This document shows, one piece after another, positions 16,134 through 26,670 of a stretch of 64,000 bases of DNA. A program made the position numbers and the translations under genes. The stretch lies in NCBI GenBank assembly GCA_013141385.1, contig JABFRB010000014.1:186001-250000 (forward strand). The letters are read 5' to 3'. The stretch is from Bacteroidales bacterium (lineage in GTDB: Bacteria; Bacteroidota; Bacteroidia; Bacteroidales; Tenuifilaceae). The notes beneath the pieces were generated by a model. The model was not told the DNA's origin, did not search any database, and saw nothing but the letters and a program-made list of their open reading frames with translations. How positions within the stretch are numbered: position 1 is the stretch's first letter; every line of letters starts with the position of its first letter.

Positions 16134-17822
16134 ATGATAATTCCTAATAAATTAACATTAAGGGATTTAATTGTACGATCTCAGAAAGATTTCCCCCTAA
16201 GACCTGCATTATCCTTTGTTGGCGAAACACCGTTAACGTATAGTGATTTAGCAAATATTGTTCGTAATATTTCTGGAATGCTATTAGCATTGGGGATTGA
16301 AAAAGGTGATCGAGTAGCTATTCTAGGTGAGAATAGCCCCAATTGGGGTGCTTCCTATTTTGCAATCACTTCAATTGGAGCAATTGCAGTTCCCATTCTT
16401 ACAGATTTTTCTGAAATTGAAATTGAAAATATTTTAGAGCACAGCGAAGCAAAAGCAATCTTTGTTTCTTCCAAATTCTATTCAAAAATAAATGCCGATA
16501 GATTAAAGAAAACTAGTTCAGTTATACTTCTTAATACTGTTGAGGTTATTGATGAATCCCCTTCTAATGATAACCTTTTAGGCTATATAAGACCCTCGTC
16601 CATACTTAATCCAACCCTTAATAGTATCGAATTTCCTATTCCAGAGGAGGATGAATTAGCAGTCATATTATACACATCCGGTACAACAGGTCGTTCAAAA
16701 GGGGTTATGTTATCACATAAAAACCTAGTTTCTAATCTTATTTCAACATTAGGTATTCAAAGCATAAACCCTAAAGATAGGTTTCTTTCCGTTCTTCCCC
16801 TTTCACACACCTATGAATGTACAATTGGATTTTTGTTACCATTATATTGCGGCGCAACTGTATACTATCTAAGTAAGCCTCCTACAGCAGCAGTTCTTAT
16901 ACCTGCAATGCAGACCGTTAAGCCAACAATGATACTTACAGTACCCTTAATTATTGAAAAAATTTACAGAAGTAAAATATATCCAGAATTAACGTCATCA
17001 CCTTTAAAGAAGTATTTTTTTGGTTTAACACCCACCCGAAAACTAATGCATAGGATTGCTGCCAAAAAATTACACAAAACCTTTGGAGGAAAACTTCATT
17101 TCTTTGGCGTAGGTGGTGCAAAGCTATCGCATGAGGTTGAACAGTTTCTTAGCGAAGGACGATTCCCTTACTCCATTGGGTATGGAATGACTGAAGCATC
17201 TCCATTGATTAGTGGCTGCACACCCAAAATTACTGGATTTCGTCAGGCAGGTTATTGCTTACCAGGACAAGAACTAAGAATTGATAATCCTAATGCTGAA
17301 AATGGTGAGGGTGAAATCCATGTTCGTGGAGCAAATGTAATGGTTGGCTACTATAAGGAACCCCTTTTAACAACAGAAATGTTTACCGATGATGGTTGGT
17401 TAAAAACGGGAGATCTTGGGGTTCTAAATTCAAAAGGGTATATTGAACTTAAGGGGCGTTTAAAAAATATGATTCTTGGCCCAAGCGGGGAAAATATTTA
17501 CCCAGAAGAAATTGAGGATGTAATCAATAATCATGACTTAGTTTCTGAATCATTGGTGTATGAGCTAAAAGGGAAACTAGTTGCAAGGGTTCATCTAAAC
17601 TATGAAGCTCTTGAGAGCAGGTATAGTCATCTTCGCGATGCTGCAATAACTTTACAACAGGAAATAGATTTAGTAATTGATGAAATGTTGGAAGAGATTA
17701 GAATTTATGTTAACTCAAGAGTCTCTAACTTCTCAAAGGTCAACCTTGTAGTTGTTCAGGTTGAACCATTTGAGAAAACACCAACTCAAAAAATTAAGAG
17801 ATATCTCTACACTAAGAATTAG
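16134..17822 (+). CDS. AMP-dependent acyl-CoA/acyl-ACP synthetase
   Basis: 562 aa, shorter than the FadD-like enzyme at 52541. The adenylate-forming family is shown by ILYTSGTTGRSKGVMLSHKN (P-loop-like A3 motif), YGMTEASPLISG (A5), DGWLKTGDLG (A7) and the KNMILGPSGENIYPEEIE hinge. The C-terminal lobe is extended and helical. It probably activates fatty acids as acyl-AMP for CoA or ACP. It follows the envelope-lipid run by 103 nt, so it may serve that pathway. A hairpin over its stop codon (17806-17828) separates it from the opposing ppa gene. Confidence 0.9.
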   Translation: MIIPNKLTLRDLIVRSQKDFPLRPALSFVGETPLTYSDLANIVRNISGMLLALGIEKGDRVAILGENSPNWGASYFAITSIGAIAVPILTDFSEIEIENILEHSEAKAIFVSSKFYSKINADRLKKTSSVILLNTVEVIDESPSNDNLLGYIRPSSILNPTLNSIEFPIPEEDELAVILYTSGTTGRSKGVMLSHKNLVSNLISTLGIQSINPKDRFLSVLPLSHTYECTIGFLLPLYCGATVYYLSKPPTAAVLIPAMQTVKPTMILTVPLIIEKIYRSKIYPELTSSPLKKYFFGLTPTRKLMHRIAAKKLHKTFGGKLHFFGVGGAKLSHEVEQFLSEGRFPYSIGYGMTEASPLISGCTPKITGFRQAGYCLPGQELRIDNPNAENGEGEIHVRGANVMVGYYKEPLLTTEMFTDDGWLKTGDLGVLNSKGYIELKGRLKNMILGPSGENIYPEEIEDVINNHDLVSESLVYELKGKLVARVHLNYEALESRYSHLRDAAITLQQEIDLVIDEMLEEIRIYVNSRVSNFSKVNLVVVQVEPFEKTPTQKIKRYLYTKN

Positions 17823-17828
17823 TGTAGA
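17806..17828. terminator. Convergent hairpin at the acyl-CoA synthetase stop
   Basis: TCTACACTAA (17806-17815) pairs with TTAGTGTAGA (17819-17828) around the loop GAA; the stop codon of the synthetase is in the right arm. No long T-run follows. It lies between convergent genes, as a two-way terminator would. Confidence 0.5.
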
Positions 17829-17870
17829 AGATTTGAATAGATTAAAGAATCGAAATCCAAGAAATTCAAC

Positions 17871-18551
17871 TTAGATTTTAAGCATCGATTCTAGGTTGAA
17901 AAAGCGGTCAGTATAGTCTTCCATAGAACGACGAATAAGATCGTGAGCTTCTTCAATCCCATAAATATGAGTAATCTCGCATCTTCTCTTTTCACCGGGA
18001 AGATCCTTATATGTAAGAAAGTAATGCTTTAGCCTATCAATAACCAACGGAGGACAATCCTTAATATCCTTATAATCCCCATATACTGCGTCCTTATTAA
18101 GAACAGCGATTAGTTTATCATCAGCTTCATTATTGTCAATCATTCTAAAACCACCTATGGGTCTTGCTTTCACAATAATATCTCCGTGGGTAATATCTTT
18201 TTCTGTAAGTATACAAATATCTATGGGATCATTATCCCCCTTAATACTATCATTACCCGTTTTCTCGCGAGCTACCGCTGCTACTTTATCGCCAGAATAA
18301 GTTTGTGGAAGAAATCCATAAAGAGCAGGAACAACGTTCGAATATTTTTGAGGTCTATCTAACCTCAAATAACCCGAAACTTTATCAACCTCATACTTAA
18401 CAGTATCCGTAGGAACAACCTCAATGAAACAAGTAACAATCTCAGGAGCTTCTTCACCTATATCTATACCATGCCATGGATGGGATTTATAGCGTAATCC
18501 CATAAGTTTACCTACAATAGGATCCATAATCATGTTATTCATCTTTGCCAT
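17871..18551 (-). CDS. ppa: Inorganic pyrophosphatase, family I
   Basis: 226 aa. The soluble family I signature with its three metal-binding Asp is seen in GDNDPIDICIL, preceded by the YSGDKVAAVAREKTG region and followed by the GGFRMIDNNEADDKLIAV segment. It hydrolyses pyrophosphate to phosphate and drives biosynthetic reactions in the cytoplasm. It is slightly longer than the 175-aa E. coli enzyme because of N-terminal and C-terminal extensions. It is a single gene on the minus strand, downstream of murF. Confidence 0.94.
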   Translation of the reverse strand: MAKMNNMIMDPIVGKLMGLRYKSHPWHGIDIGEEAPEIVTCFIEVVPTDTVKYEVDKVSGYLRLDRPQKYSNVVPALYGFLPQTYSGDKVAAVAREKTGNDSIKGDNDPIDICILTEKDITHGDIIVKARPIGGFRMIDNNEADDKLIAVLNKDAVYGDYKDIKDCPPLVIDRLKHYFLTYKDLPGEKRRCEITHIYGIEEAHDLIRRSMEDYTDRFFNLESMLKI

Positions 18552-18686
18552 CTTAATTTGCTTTAATTATTTGTGTAATGTTTATCCGTAAAAATTCATA
18601 TTCACTAAGGTATAACTCAGCATGCAAAGGTAACCCTGCAATTACGTAATTGTTCACATTAAAAGAAGTATTTTAAAACAATAGAC

Positions 18687-19985
18687 TTATAGCCTTTCCA
18701 TTACTCTTTCAAGTTTTACGCCCCTTGAACCTTTAAGCAGAATTAATGAATTATGAATAGGGTGAACTTTTAGGTATTGTGCACACGATTCAGAGTCAGG
18801 AAAGTACAAGTAATCTTTGGCCTCATTCTTAAACCCTTTGCCTACAAATATTGCCAAATAAAAACCACTCGATTTAACCAACTCAGCCACCCGTTTATGT
18901 TCTTCCGCTGCATAGTCCCCCAATTCAAGCATCTCTCCAATTATTGCTACTTTTTGATTATCATTATACGAAGAAAAATTCCTAATTGAGACTTCCATAC
19001 TAGATGGATTTGCATTATATGCATCGAGGATTACTGTGTTATAATCAGTCTTTACAAGTTGAGATCTACTATTCGATGGAGTATAACCTTCAATGGCCTC
19101 CTTTATCATTTCCAATGGAATACCCATAAACTGCCCCACTGTTATTGCAGCAAGTACATTCTCAAAATTATAGCTACCAACTAATGATGTTTGAATTTTA
19201 AAGGGCTCACCATTTTCTGCTAATTTAACTTTTATGCAGAGATATGGACTAGGAGCATTGGTGTCTATAGAAATTACACCCAAATCTTTAGCATAAGGTA
19301 TTGAATAACCCTTCAAACCATATAGGTTTATTATATCATTCAAATGCTCATTATTTGGGTTATAAAAAATGTACCCCTTATGCTCAGCAATATATTGGTA
19401 TAGTTCTCCTTTTGTCTGCTTAACTCCCTCAAATGAACCAAAGCCTTCCAAATGCGCTCTTCCTATATTAGTAATAATTCCATAATCTGGCATAGCAATA
19501 GTTGAAAGTTGCTTAATCTCACCCGGATGGTTAGCTCCCATCTCAACAACTGCAATATCAATTTCTTTAGTTAACGAAAGTAAAGTTAATGGGACCCCAA
19601 TATGGTTATTCAAATTGCCCTTAGTAGCGTAAATACTGTATTTTTTCGACAAAACGCTGTTAACCAGTTCTTTGGTTGTTGTTTTCCCATTACTACCAGT
19701 AATGGCTAAAACTTTTACTCCAAGTGATTTTCTATGTAGGGTCGAAAGATTTTGAAAAGTTTCAAGTACATTCTCAACACAAATACATCTATCATCAGCA
19801 ATTTGATGATCGTCAACAATTGCTGCAACACAACCTTGATTTACAGCATCAACTGCAAACCTATTCCCATCAAAATTATCTCCTTTGAGTGCAAAAAAGA
19901 TTGATCCCTTTTGCACATGCCGACTATCAGTGGTGACTAAAGGATTAGTAAGGAATATTTGGTATATTTTTTCTAATGTACTCAT
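18687..19985 (-). CDS. murF: UDP-MurNAc-tripeptide-D-Ala-D-Ala ligase MurF
   Basis: 432 aa. The Mur ligase order is visible: an N-terminal UDP-binding domain with TDSRHVQKGSIFFALKG, the ATP P-loop AITGSNGKTTTKELV, the VVEMGANHPGEI motif and NPSSMEVSIRNF in the C-terminal domain. It adds D-Ala-D-Ala to the peptidoglycan precursor in the cytoplasm. It lies directly downstream of gldJ on the same strand, a neighbourhood known from Flavobacterium, with a terminator-like hairpin in the 63-nt gap, so expression may be only partly coupled. Confidence 0.95.
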   Translation of the reverse strand: MSTLEKIYQIFLTNPLVTTDSRHVQKGSIFFALKGDNFDGNRFAVDAVNQGCVAAIVDDHQIADDRCICVENVLETFQNLSTLHRKSLGVKVLAITGSNGKTTTKELVNSVLSKKYSIYATKGNLNNHIGVPLTLLSLTKEIDIAVVEMGANHPGEIKQLSTIAMPDYGIITNIGRAHLEGFGSFEGVKQTKGELYQYIAEHKGYIFYNPNNEHLNDIINLYGLKGYSIPYAKDLGVISIDTNAPSPYLCIKVKLAENGEPFKIQTSLVGSYNFENVLAAITVGQFMGIPLEMIKEAIEGYTPSNSRSQLVKTDYNTVILDAYNANPSSMEVSIRNFSSYNDNQKVAIIGEMLELGDYAAEEHKRVAELVKSSGFYLAIFVGKGFKNEAKDYLYFPDSESCAQYLKVHPIHNSLILLKGSRGVKLERVMERL

Positions 19986-20000
19986 CCGGGTTCAAATAAA

Positions 20001-20025
20001 GAAACCTCACTTTTAATGAGGTTTC
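20001..20025 (-). terminator. Hairpin between gldJ and murF
   Basis: On the minus strand GAAACCTCA (20025-20017) pairs with TGAGGTTTC (20009-20001) around a 7-nt loop and is followed by a T-rich stretch (TTTATTTG). It fits a rho-independent terminator after gldJ that would limit read-through into murF. Confidence 0.65.
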
Positions 20026-20048
20026 CTTTATGCTATAGTTATAAAAAA

Positions 20049-21569
20049 CTAGCGTTCTGATTGTGACTGTTTACCTACAGCTTCCATTGCACAGCGGAAA
20101 CCTAAATCGTTTGTTGATGAAGCCTCATCCAAGAACCTTCTGGTACCTGGACTCATCCAGTAAGCTCTATCCTTCCAAGAGCCCCCTTTGTAAACTCGAA
20201 CATGGTCATTAACAAGGGAGGTCATCCCATCATTTGCTCTATCCTGACGTTTGGTTTCTCCTTGATAGTACATCCTATTTGAAGAATTATCCTTAGTTGA
20301 AGATTCCTCATAAAAATTTGTACTAGAAGCTAAATCACCATCCTTATAATTGATGTAATATGCTTTATTATAATTTCTTCTATTCGCAGCTTCCTCCTCT
20401 GTAACATCACGGTATTTTAATCGTCCAAGACTATCCTTTTGAACAAGAGTTCCATCATCATTAGTAGCCAAGGTTTTAAAGACATTTCCACGGAAAGGTC
20501 TAAACTCGTCCATATCTTCGAAACTCAATGGGCGGTATACATCAAGTACCCATTCGTTTACATTTCCAGCCATACAATAAAGCCCATAATCGTTAGGCCA
20601 ATATGACTTAACTTCACCTGGAATTGGATTATCATCATTAAGACGACCAGCAGTACCCATGTAGTCACCACGACTACGAACGAAGTTTGCCATCATCTGA
20701 CCGCGTTCCTTCATTGCTGGGTTTCTTATCGTATGACCGTTCCAAGGATATATTTTTCGTTCAACCATTCTCTCTTCGTAAGTATTGCCAACCAAGCCTA
20801 ATGCTGCAAATTCCCATTCGGCTTCTAAGGGTAATCGATATTTTGGAAGCAGTATACCATCTTCGAACATTACCTTTCTACCTTCAGTTTCATCAGGTTT
20901 TAAACTTGGAAGATTTTTCTTAACCGTTCCAGTATACTGATTAGCAAGATATGCATCAGTATTAAAATTATCATTATCCTTTTGGTTAAGTTCTAACTCA
21001 AGTATTCCCTTATTAACAAGGAGCATCTCATTTACTCTATCGGTACGCCACAAACAATAGTCATTGGCTTGCAACCAGTTAACTCCAACCACTGGATACT
21101 CATTATAAGCTGGATGTCTAAAATAATTCGACACAAAAGGTTCATTGTATCCAAGAGGAGTCCTCCATACAAGTGTATCAGGCAATGCTTTTTTAGCAAC
21201 CTGTGGATATGAGGTGTAAACTCTTTTTAACCAGTAGACATACTCTCTCCAATCAACATTTCGAATCTCTGTTTCATCCATATAGAATGATGCAACTGTT
21301 ACACGACGTGGAACCGCATTCCAATCATACATAAGATCCTGCTCCACACGCCCCATAATAAATGTACCACCCTCAACAAAAACCAATCCTGGTCCAGTTG
21401 TAGGTTGGTAGTTAGTTACAACCTCAAAGCCTCCGGTATTAGGATCATTATAACTCCAACCAGTGGTTGAAGAATCTGATTTTCCACCGCCTCCTCCAAA
21501 CATACTGCAGGAAGTCATACCTGAAATACCAACGAAGGCAAACACTAATAATTTATACTTTAAGCTCAT
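20049..21569 (-). CDS. gldJ: Gliding motility / type IX secretion lipoprotein GldJ
   Basis: 506 aa. The N-terminus is a lipoprotein signal with Cys21 after GISGMTS. After a Gly-rich linker comes a formylglycine-generating-enzyme-like domain: GPGLVFVEGGTFIMGRV, SFYMDETEIRN, YPVVGVNWLQAND, YRLPLEAEWEFAA, NEWVLDV and VYKGGSWKDRAYW. From memory, these blocks track Flavobacterium GldJ better than its paralogue GldK/PorK, and the adjacent murF and porU agree. GldJ is needed for stable GldK and for type IX secretion and gliding. It is not expected to be an active enzyme. A PorP-like gene ends 90 nt upstream on the same strand. Confidence 0.85.
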   Translation of the reverse strand: MSLKYKLLVFAFVGISGMTSCSMFGGGGGKSDSSTTGWSYNDPNTGGFEVVTNYQPTTGPGLVFVEGGTFIMGRVEQDLMYDWNAVPRRVTVASFYMDETEIRNVDWREYVYWLKRVYTSYPQVAKKALPDTLVWRTPLGYNEPFVSNYFRHPAYNEYPVVGVNWLQANDYCLWRTDRVNEMLLVNKGILELELNQKDNDNFNTDAYLANQYTGTVKKNLPSLKPDETEGRKVMFEDGILLPKYRLPLEAEWEFAALGLVGNTYEERMVERKIYPWNGHTIRNPAMKERGQMMANFVRSRGDYMGTAGRLNDDNPIPGEVKSYWPNDYGLYCMAGNVNEWVLDVYRPLSFEDMDEFRPFRGNVFKTLATNDDGTLVQKDSLGRLKYRDVTEEEAANRRNYNKAYYINYKDGDLASSTNFYEESSTKDNSSNRMYYQGETKRQDRANDGMTSLVNDHVRVYKGGSWKDRAYWMSPGTRRFLDEASSTNDLGFRCAMEAVGKQSQSER

Positions 21570-21659
21570 AGCCTCAATTTTTTCCTATGATTTCGATAGT
21601 AATTTAAATTCAAATATATTAATTATTTATCTCAATGCTACTATGTATAACGTAAAAAA

Positions 21660-22649
21660 CTAAAATTTCGGACATTTTATGTAACGAAATTTTCTTTTCC
21701 CTTTCTTATACTCAAAATTCCATCCAAAAGTTACCTCATGTGTAGATGTGGCTAATCCTCTAAATCCTTTGTCATAAATGCCAAAATCATAGCTGTATCC
21801 AAATCTAAATTGGTCATTTGAATACCCTCCCGTTAAAATAAAGGTATGACTTTTAAGATCAAGGTTTTCTCTTAGCCACATTCCTGCTACTAATTGAAAG
21901 CGTGTGAAGTAAAAACCAATATTTAACTGTTGAAATTTCTGTTGACGAATATAAATTATATTAGGTGAAAATAAAAGTTTCTGTTTAAATCGATACCATT
22001 TGTAGAGATTAAACTCACAACCTAAGTGTGCAGTATACTTTCGGGGTAAATATGCCGTTTGTCCTCCTAGACTAGCCTCTACTGGTTGTAATAGGTGATG
22101 AACGGCTATTCCTCCATAAAAAATATCCCAATCTCCAGCAAGACCAACGCCAAAATCATACATTAATGAAGTTTTACCAGAAAGACCGGAGTTACCAACA
22201 ACATTTCCATTGGGATCAATCATATCTGGAAACACTAAATTTGATAAGTTCTGGTTCTTTAGTATTAAACTTGTTTGTATTCCTCCTCTTAGATGAGAAT
22301 TAAAGTTAGTTTGAACACCATAAGCATATATAAAATCTACAGAGGTTCTTTGCAAAATGCCATTTGACTGTACATCGTTTATTAAATTTATACCAGCACC
22401 ACTTTTAATACTTTGAATGGTTTGATCATAACTAACTCCATATGTTGTGTACGGAGTTCTTGCGCCCATCCATTGATTACGATAAACCAAGCCCAACCTA
22501 ATGTGCTTACTTGCACCTGCATATGCTGGGTTTAAATATAAATGATTGAAAAAGAGCTGAGAGAAACTGGGATCTTGAGCATAGAGTCGTATATTTGATA
22601 CCACGACAATTAGAACTATCAATGCTATCCTATTTAAACCCTTTGACAT
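21660..22649 (-). CDS. PorP/SprF-family type IX secretion outer-membrane protein
   Basis: 329 aa. A signal peptide (IVLIVVVSNIRLYAQ) is followed at once by the family opening DPSFSQLFFNHLYLNPAYAGA, then YRNQW and alternating beta-strand segments ending in Tyr/Phe. Such proteins are outer-membrane barrels that act with the type IX machinery or with specific secreted adhesins; many paralogues exist per genome, so an exact PorP or SprF assignment is not possible. It is divergent from porU (114-nt gap) and upstream of gldJ. Confidence 0.9.
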   Translation of the reverse strand: MSKGLNRIALIVLIVVVSNIRLYAQDPSFSQLFFNHLYLNPAYAGASKHIRLGLVYRNQWMGARTPYTTYGVSYDQTIQSIKSGAGINLINDVQSNGILQRTSVDFIYAYGVQTNFNSHLRGGIQTSLILKNQNLSNLVFPDMIDPNGNVVGNSGLSGKTSLMYDFGVGLAGDWDIFYGGIAVHHLLQPVEASLGGQTAYLPRKYTAHLGCEFNLYKWYRFKQKLLFSPNIIYIRQQKFQQLNIGFYFTRFQLVAGMWLRENLDLKSHTFILTGGYSNDQFRFGYSYDFGIYDKGFRGLATSTHEVTFGWNFEYKKGKRKFRYIKCPKF

Positions 22650-22763
22650 TTAATCCTCTTGTAGAATAAATAATAATAACCCTTGCACATCGTTTTTATT
22701 GTGCTAGAGAAAAGCGTTTAAAGGTAAAATAAAGTTTTGTTTATTTGCAAAAAATAACATTAG

Positions 22764-25700
22764 ATGATTAGTAAATATAAGCTTATTATTTTAATTCCAA
22801 TTTACATTTCATTGAATATCAGCGCACAAAGTTTTCAACGAGATATCAACTGGAATTTTCAACAGACGAGTAACAAGAATCAAAATCTCACCATTGATTG
22901 TGGGTATCTATTTTTTGAAAATGCGGTTTTTGATGATCACGAAACAATGATACCCTCCTATTTCGAATTGTTTCCTATCTCTTCGTCAATAAATAGTATT
23001 GAACAGCTAAAAATTGCAATTGTAAATTCTCAATATTCCAAACTTACAGATCTTGAGTTAAAAAAAATTAAGAGTGTTAAAAAGATAGGTTTGCTAAAGC
23101 CCTTTTTCAGTGTTCAACAATCACGAAAACAGAATTTTTTAGCCGCAACTATTCCTGCCGTTAGGGTGAATTCCAATGGAGAATTTGAAAAGTTGCATTC
23201 ATTTACATTAAGTATAGAGGAATCCAACTATTCAAAACCTCAAAACATATTAAAGGCACTAATAAAAACCTCGTCGGTATTGAGCAATGGCAAATGGGTA
23301 AAGGTAAAAATTGGTGCAACGGGTGTTTATAAACTTACCTTCTCCGAACTTGTTTCATACGGGCTTTCAAATGTCGAAAACGTGAGCGTTTGGGGGAACG
23401 GTGGCAGCAAGCTACCATATATGAATAACGTTAGTTCTCCAGATGATCTTGAACAAATACCTATTATTATTGAGAAAGGTGCTGATGGCATTTTCAATCA
23501 AGGGGATTATATCCTATTCTACGCCGAAGGGCCATTGACATGGAAATACGAAGAGGTAAACATTTTTTTTATGCATGAGATTCATCCTTACTCAAAAGAG
23601 ATAAACTATTTTCTAACAACCGACTATAACTCTCCAAAAAGAATACCTGATATCATAAGCACATCAAGCCCATCTACCTATCAAACAAATCATTACGATG
23701 AACTTGTTGCATTTGAAAAAAATGACACAAACCTTATTAAATCTGGTCGTGATTGGTATGGGGAGTCTTTTGACATTTACACAACACAGAACTTTAATAC
23801 AAAATTGAATAACCAAGAACTAGGAAGTTCAGTAAAAATTAGAACAAGGCTAAGTGCTCGTTCTTCATCAACTAGCGACTACAATATTTTAGTAAATAGC
23901 GTAAATCTTGGAAACATTCAACTGGATGGAGTAAATGTAGGTGATGAACAGTCAGATTTTATTTCGGTTAAACAGCAAGATTTTACAACTCCCGCTCCCA
24001 CTGGAAATCTAATAGTAACTTTAACATACAACAAACCAAGCCCAGCAGCAAATGGATGGCTCGATTATATAACAGTAAACTCTCGTCAATTATTAAAGTA
24101 TCAGGGGAGTCAATTAATTTTCAGGGACACCAAATCTAAGGGTGTTGATGCTGTAACACAGTTCAACGTTCAAAACACTCCAAATACACTACGTATTTGG
24201 GATATTTCAAATATCCATTTCCCTAGCAGTATAGTTTATTCTTCAGGTAGCGGAAATGCAATTTTCACCCTACCAACGGATTCACTAAGACAATTTATTG
24301 CTTTTGAAGACGATAAAGCATATTCAGTCTCGCTGGTTGGTGATGTGCCAAACCAAAACCTTCATGGTTCTTCTCATTCGGATATGATTATTGTTGTACA
24401 TCCTTCTTTGTTAGATCAGGCATTAGAACTTGCTGAAATTCATCGAACAAATGATGGTTTATCTGTGCAGGTAGTAACAACCGATCAGGTGTATAACGAG
24501 TTTTCATCTGGCAATCGTGATGTTTCGGCTATTCGAAACCTTATGCGAATGTTCTATAAGCGTTCAACAGGATCGGTAGATATGCCACGTTATCTCTTAC
24601 TATTTGGTGATGGTTCATACGATAATATTTCCGATAAAAAAGGGAATACTAATTTAATACCAACCTACCAATCCAATGAGTCGATTAACAAAACTAGCTC
24701 ATTTGTAACCGATGATTTCTTTGGACTATTGGACGATAATGAGGGTGGAGCTATTGGCTTGTTAGATATTGGCATTGGCAGATTTCCTGCATCTAATACG
24801 GAGCAGTCCAATGTGATTCTTAACAAGATTAAACAATACCATAACCAATCATCATTAGGGGATTGGAATAATCAGCTTTGTTTTATTGGTGATGATGAGG
24901 ATGGAAATATTCACATGACAGATGCAAATACATTGGCTGATTATGTGAAAGTAAATCACTCAATTTATAATGTTCAAAAAATATTTTTTGATGCCTACCA
25001 TCAAGAATCCACACCAACTGGTGATAGGTATCCAGATGTTACGCTAGCAATAAGCAACAAGGTAAATAGTGGCGCATTAATTGTAAACTATACAGGACAT
25101 GGAAATGAGCAGTGGCTTGCCCATGAAAAGGTACTCATGCTTGACGATGTAAGATCGTGGAGAAATTTTCAGAAACTCCCTTTATTCGTCACTGCAACCT
25201 GTGAATTTAGTCGCTTTGACGATTATAATCTAATATCAACCGGAGAATCAATTCTATTAACTCCAAATGGAGGAGGTATAGGATTACTCTCAACCACACG
25301 CTTGGTATATTCTAGTCCTAATTTTACTCTAAATTACAATTTCTTTCAAACCGTATTCTCTGAGGTGTCAAAAAAATCAGTTTCATCAACCAACGATAAT
25401 CATTATAGATTAGGGGATATTGTAAGAATAACCAAAAATATTTCAGGTACTGGAAATAATAAGCGAAATTTTATGCTCCTTGGCGATCCTGCATTAATGC
25501 TAAAATATCCAACATACGATATTGCTATTACCAGCATTAACAACGCCCCTATTGCAACTTTAAGCGACACATTAAAGGCATTAAGTAAAGTTAAAATAGT
25601 TGGCAAAATAACCAATCACAGTACTACTGAAACAGTGAATTTTAATGGAATAACATCGTTAACGCTATACGATAAAGAAAAAACAATAAAAACCCTTAGT

Positions 25701-26594
25701 AATGATGGTGGTCTCCCAATGGAATTTAAAGTTCGCGACAATATCATTTACAGAGGAAATGTAACAGTAAAAGATGGGCTTTTCGATATAAACTGCATTA
25801 TTCCCAAAGATATAAATTACCGTGTAGGAACTGGCAGGATTAGTCTTTTTGCAACTAATGGCAGTGAGGCAGGTGCTGGTTACAATCAAACAATTCTAAT
25901 TGGAGGAATAAATAGCAATCCATACTCAGATGATAAAGGACCTGTGATCAGCATCTATTTGAATGATTCAAAATTCGTATCAGGTGGAATTTCTGATTCA
26001 AACCCAAAACTTATCGTTGACCTAATTGATAGCAGCGGAATCAATACTACAGGTACTGGGATTGGTCACGATTTAATTGCAACTATTTACAGTAATGATG
26101 AAAAAAATATCATCCTGAACGATTACTATAAGGCTGATAATGACAGTTATCAAAGAGGCAAGGCGGAATTTCAACTTACTAATCTAAATGCTGGCTCCAA
26201 TAAAATAAAAATTAAAGCATGGGATTCATATAATAATAGTTCGGAGAGTGAAATCTCATTTCTTGTTACAAATGATGATAAACTTATGATAAGTCATCTA
26301 CTAAACTATCCCAACCCATTCACAGATAATACCGCATTTTACTTTGAACATAATCAACCCTTTACCGATCTAAATATCCTGATTCAAATCTACAGCCCAT
26401 CAGGTAAACTAGTAAAAACCATTCATCATCAGGAATCAACAGCGAGTGGTTTTCGAATTGGACCAATACAATGGGATGGAAAAGATGATTTTGGATCCAG
26501 AATTGGTAGAGGTGTGTACTTTTATCGATTAAGAGTCATAACATCAAATGGAAAATCTGCCGAGCAACAACAAAAAATGGTTTTGCTCAAATAA
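22764..26594 (+). CDS. porU: Type IX secretion system sortase PorU
   Basis: 1276 aa. A signal peptide (IILIPIYISLNISAQS) is followed by a long N-terminal region and a gingipain-type C25 peptidase domain. The catalytic His779 lies in NYTGHGNEQWLAHE and Cys813 in VTATCEFSRFDD. The C-terminus has a type IX sorting-like domain starting at LLNYPNPFTDNT and ending GVYFYRLRV...KMVLLK. PorU cleaves the C-terminal signal of cargo at the cell surface and attaches cargo to A-LPS or another anchor. It heads the porU-porV pair, 76 nt apart. Confidence 0.95.
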   Translation: MISKYKLIILIPIYISLNISAQSFQRDINWNFQQTSNKNQNLTIDCGYLFFENAVFDDHETMIPSYFELFPISSSINSIEQLKIAIVNSQYSKLTDLELKKIKSVKKIGLLKPFFSVQQSRKQNFLAATIPAVRVNSNGEFEKLHSFTLSIEESNYSKPQNILKALIKTSSVLSNGKWVKVKIGATGVYKLTFSELVSYGLSNVENVSVWGNGGSKLPYMNNVSSPDDLEQIPIIIEKGADGIFNQGDYILFYAEGPLTWKYEEVNIFFMHEIHPYSKEINYFLTTDYNSPKRIPDIISTSSPSTYQTNHYDELVAFEKNDTNLIKSGRDWYGESFDIYTTQNFNTKLNNQELGSSVKIRTRLSARSSSTSDYNILVNSVNLGNIQLDGVNVGDEQSDFISVKQQDFTTPAPTGNLIVTLTYNKPSPAANGWLDYITVNSRQLLKYQGSQLIFRDTKSKGVDAVTQFNVQNTPNTLRIWDISNIHFPSSIVYSSGSGNAIFTLPTDSLRQFIAFEDDKAYSVSLVGDVPNQNLHGSSHSDMIIVVHPSLLDQALELAEIHRTNDGLSVQVVTTDQVYNEFSSGNRDVSAIRNLMRMFYKRSTGSVDMPRYLLLFGDGSYDNISDKKGNTNLIPTYQSNESINKTSSFVTDDFFGLLDDNEGGAIGLLDIGIGRFPASNTEQSNVILNKIKQYHNQSSLGDWNNQLCFIGDDEDGNIHMTDANTLADYVKVNHSIYNVQKIFFDAYHQESTPTGDRYPDVTLAISNKVNSGALIVNYTGHGNEQWLAHEKVLMLDDVRSWRNFQKLPLFVTATCEFSRFDDYNLISTGESILLTPNGGGIGLLSTTRLVYSSPNFTLNYNFFQTVFSEVSKKSVSSTNDNHYRLGDIVRITKNISGTGNNKRNFMLLGDPALMLKYPTYDIAITSINNAPIATLSDTLKALSKVKIVGKITNHSTTETVNFNGITSLTLYDKEKTIKTLSNDGGLPMEFKVRDNIIYRGNVTVKDGLFDINCIIPKDINYRVGTGRISLFATNGSEAGAGYNQTILIGGINSNPYSDDKGPVISIYLNDSKFVSGGISDSNPKLIVDLIDSSGINTTGTGIGHDLIATIYSNDEKNIILNDYYKADNDSYQRGKAEFQLTNLNAGSNKIKIKAWDSYNNSSESEISFLVTNDDKLMISHLLNYPNPFTDNTAFYFEHNQPFTDLNILIQIYSPSGKLVKTIHHQESTASGFRIGPIQWDGKDDFGSRIGRGVYFYRLRVITSNGKSAEQQQKMVLLK

Positions 26595-26670
26595 TAAAAT
26601 CTTTTCCTATTCGTTCTCTTCGGTATTAATCATTTATTAAATTTGCCACCTATTTATAATAAAAAAGATC

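Noticed and set aside
20049-21569. PorK/GldK identity for the SUMF1-like lipoprotein
   Set aside because: No porL-porM-porN genes follow, murF is adjacent and the sequence blocks fit GldJ better; the adjacent PorP-like gene alone is weak evidence.
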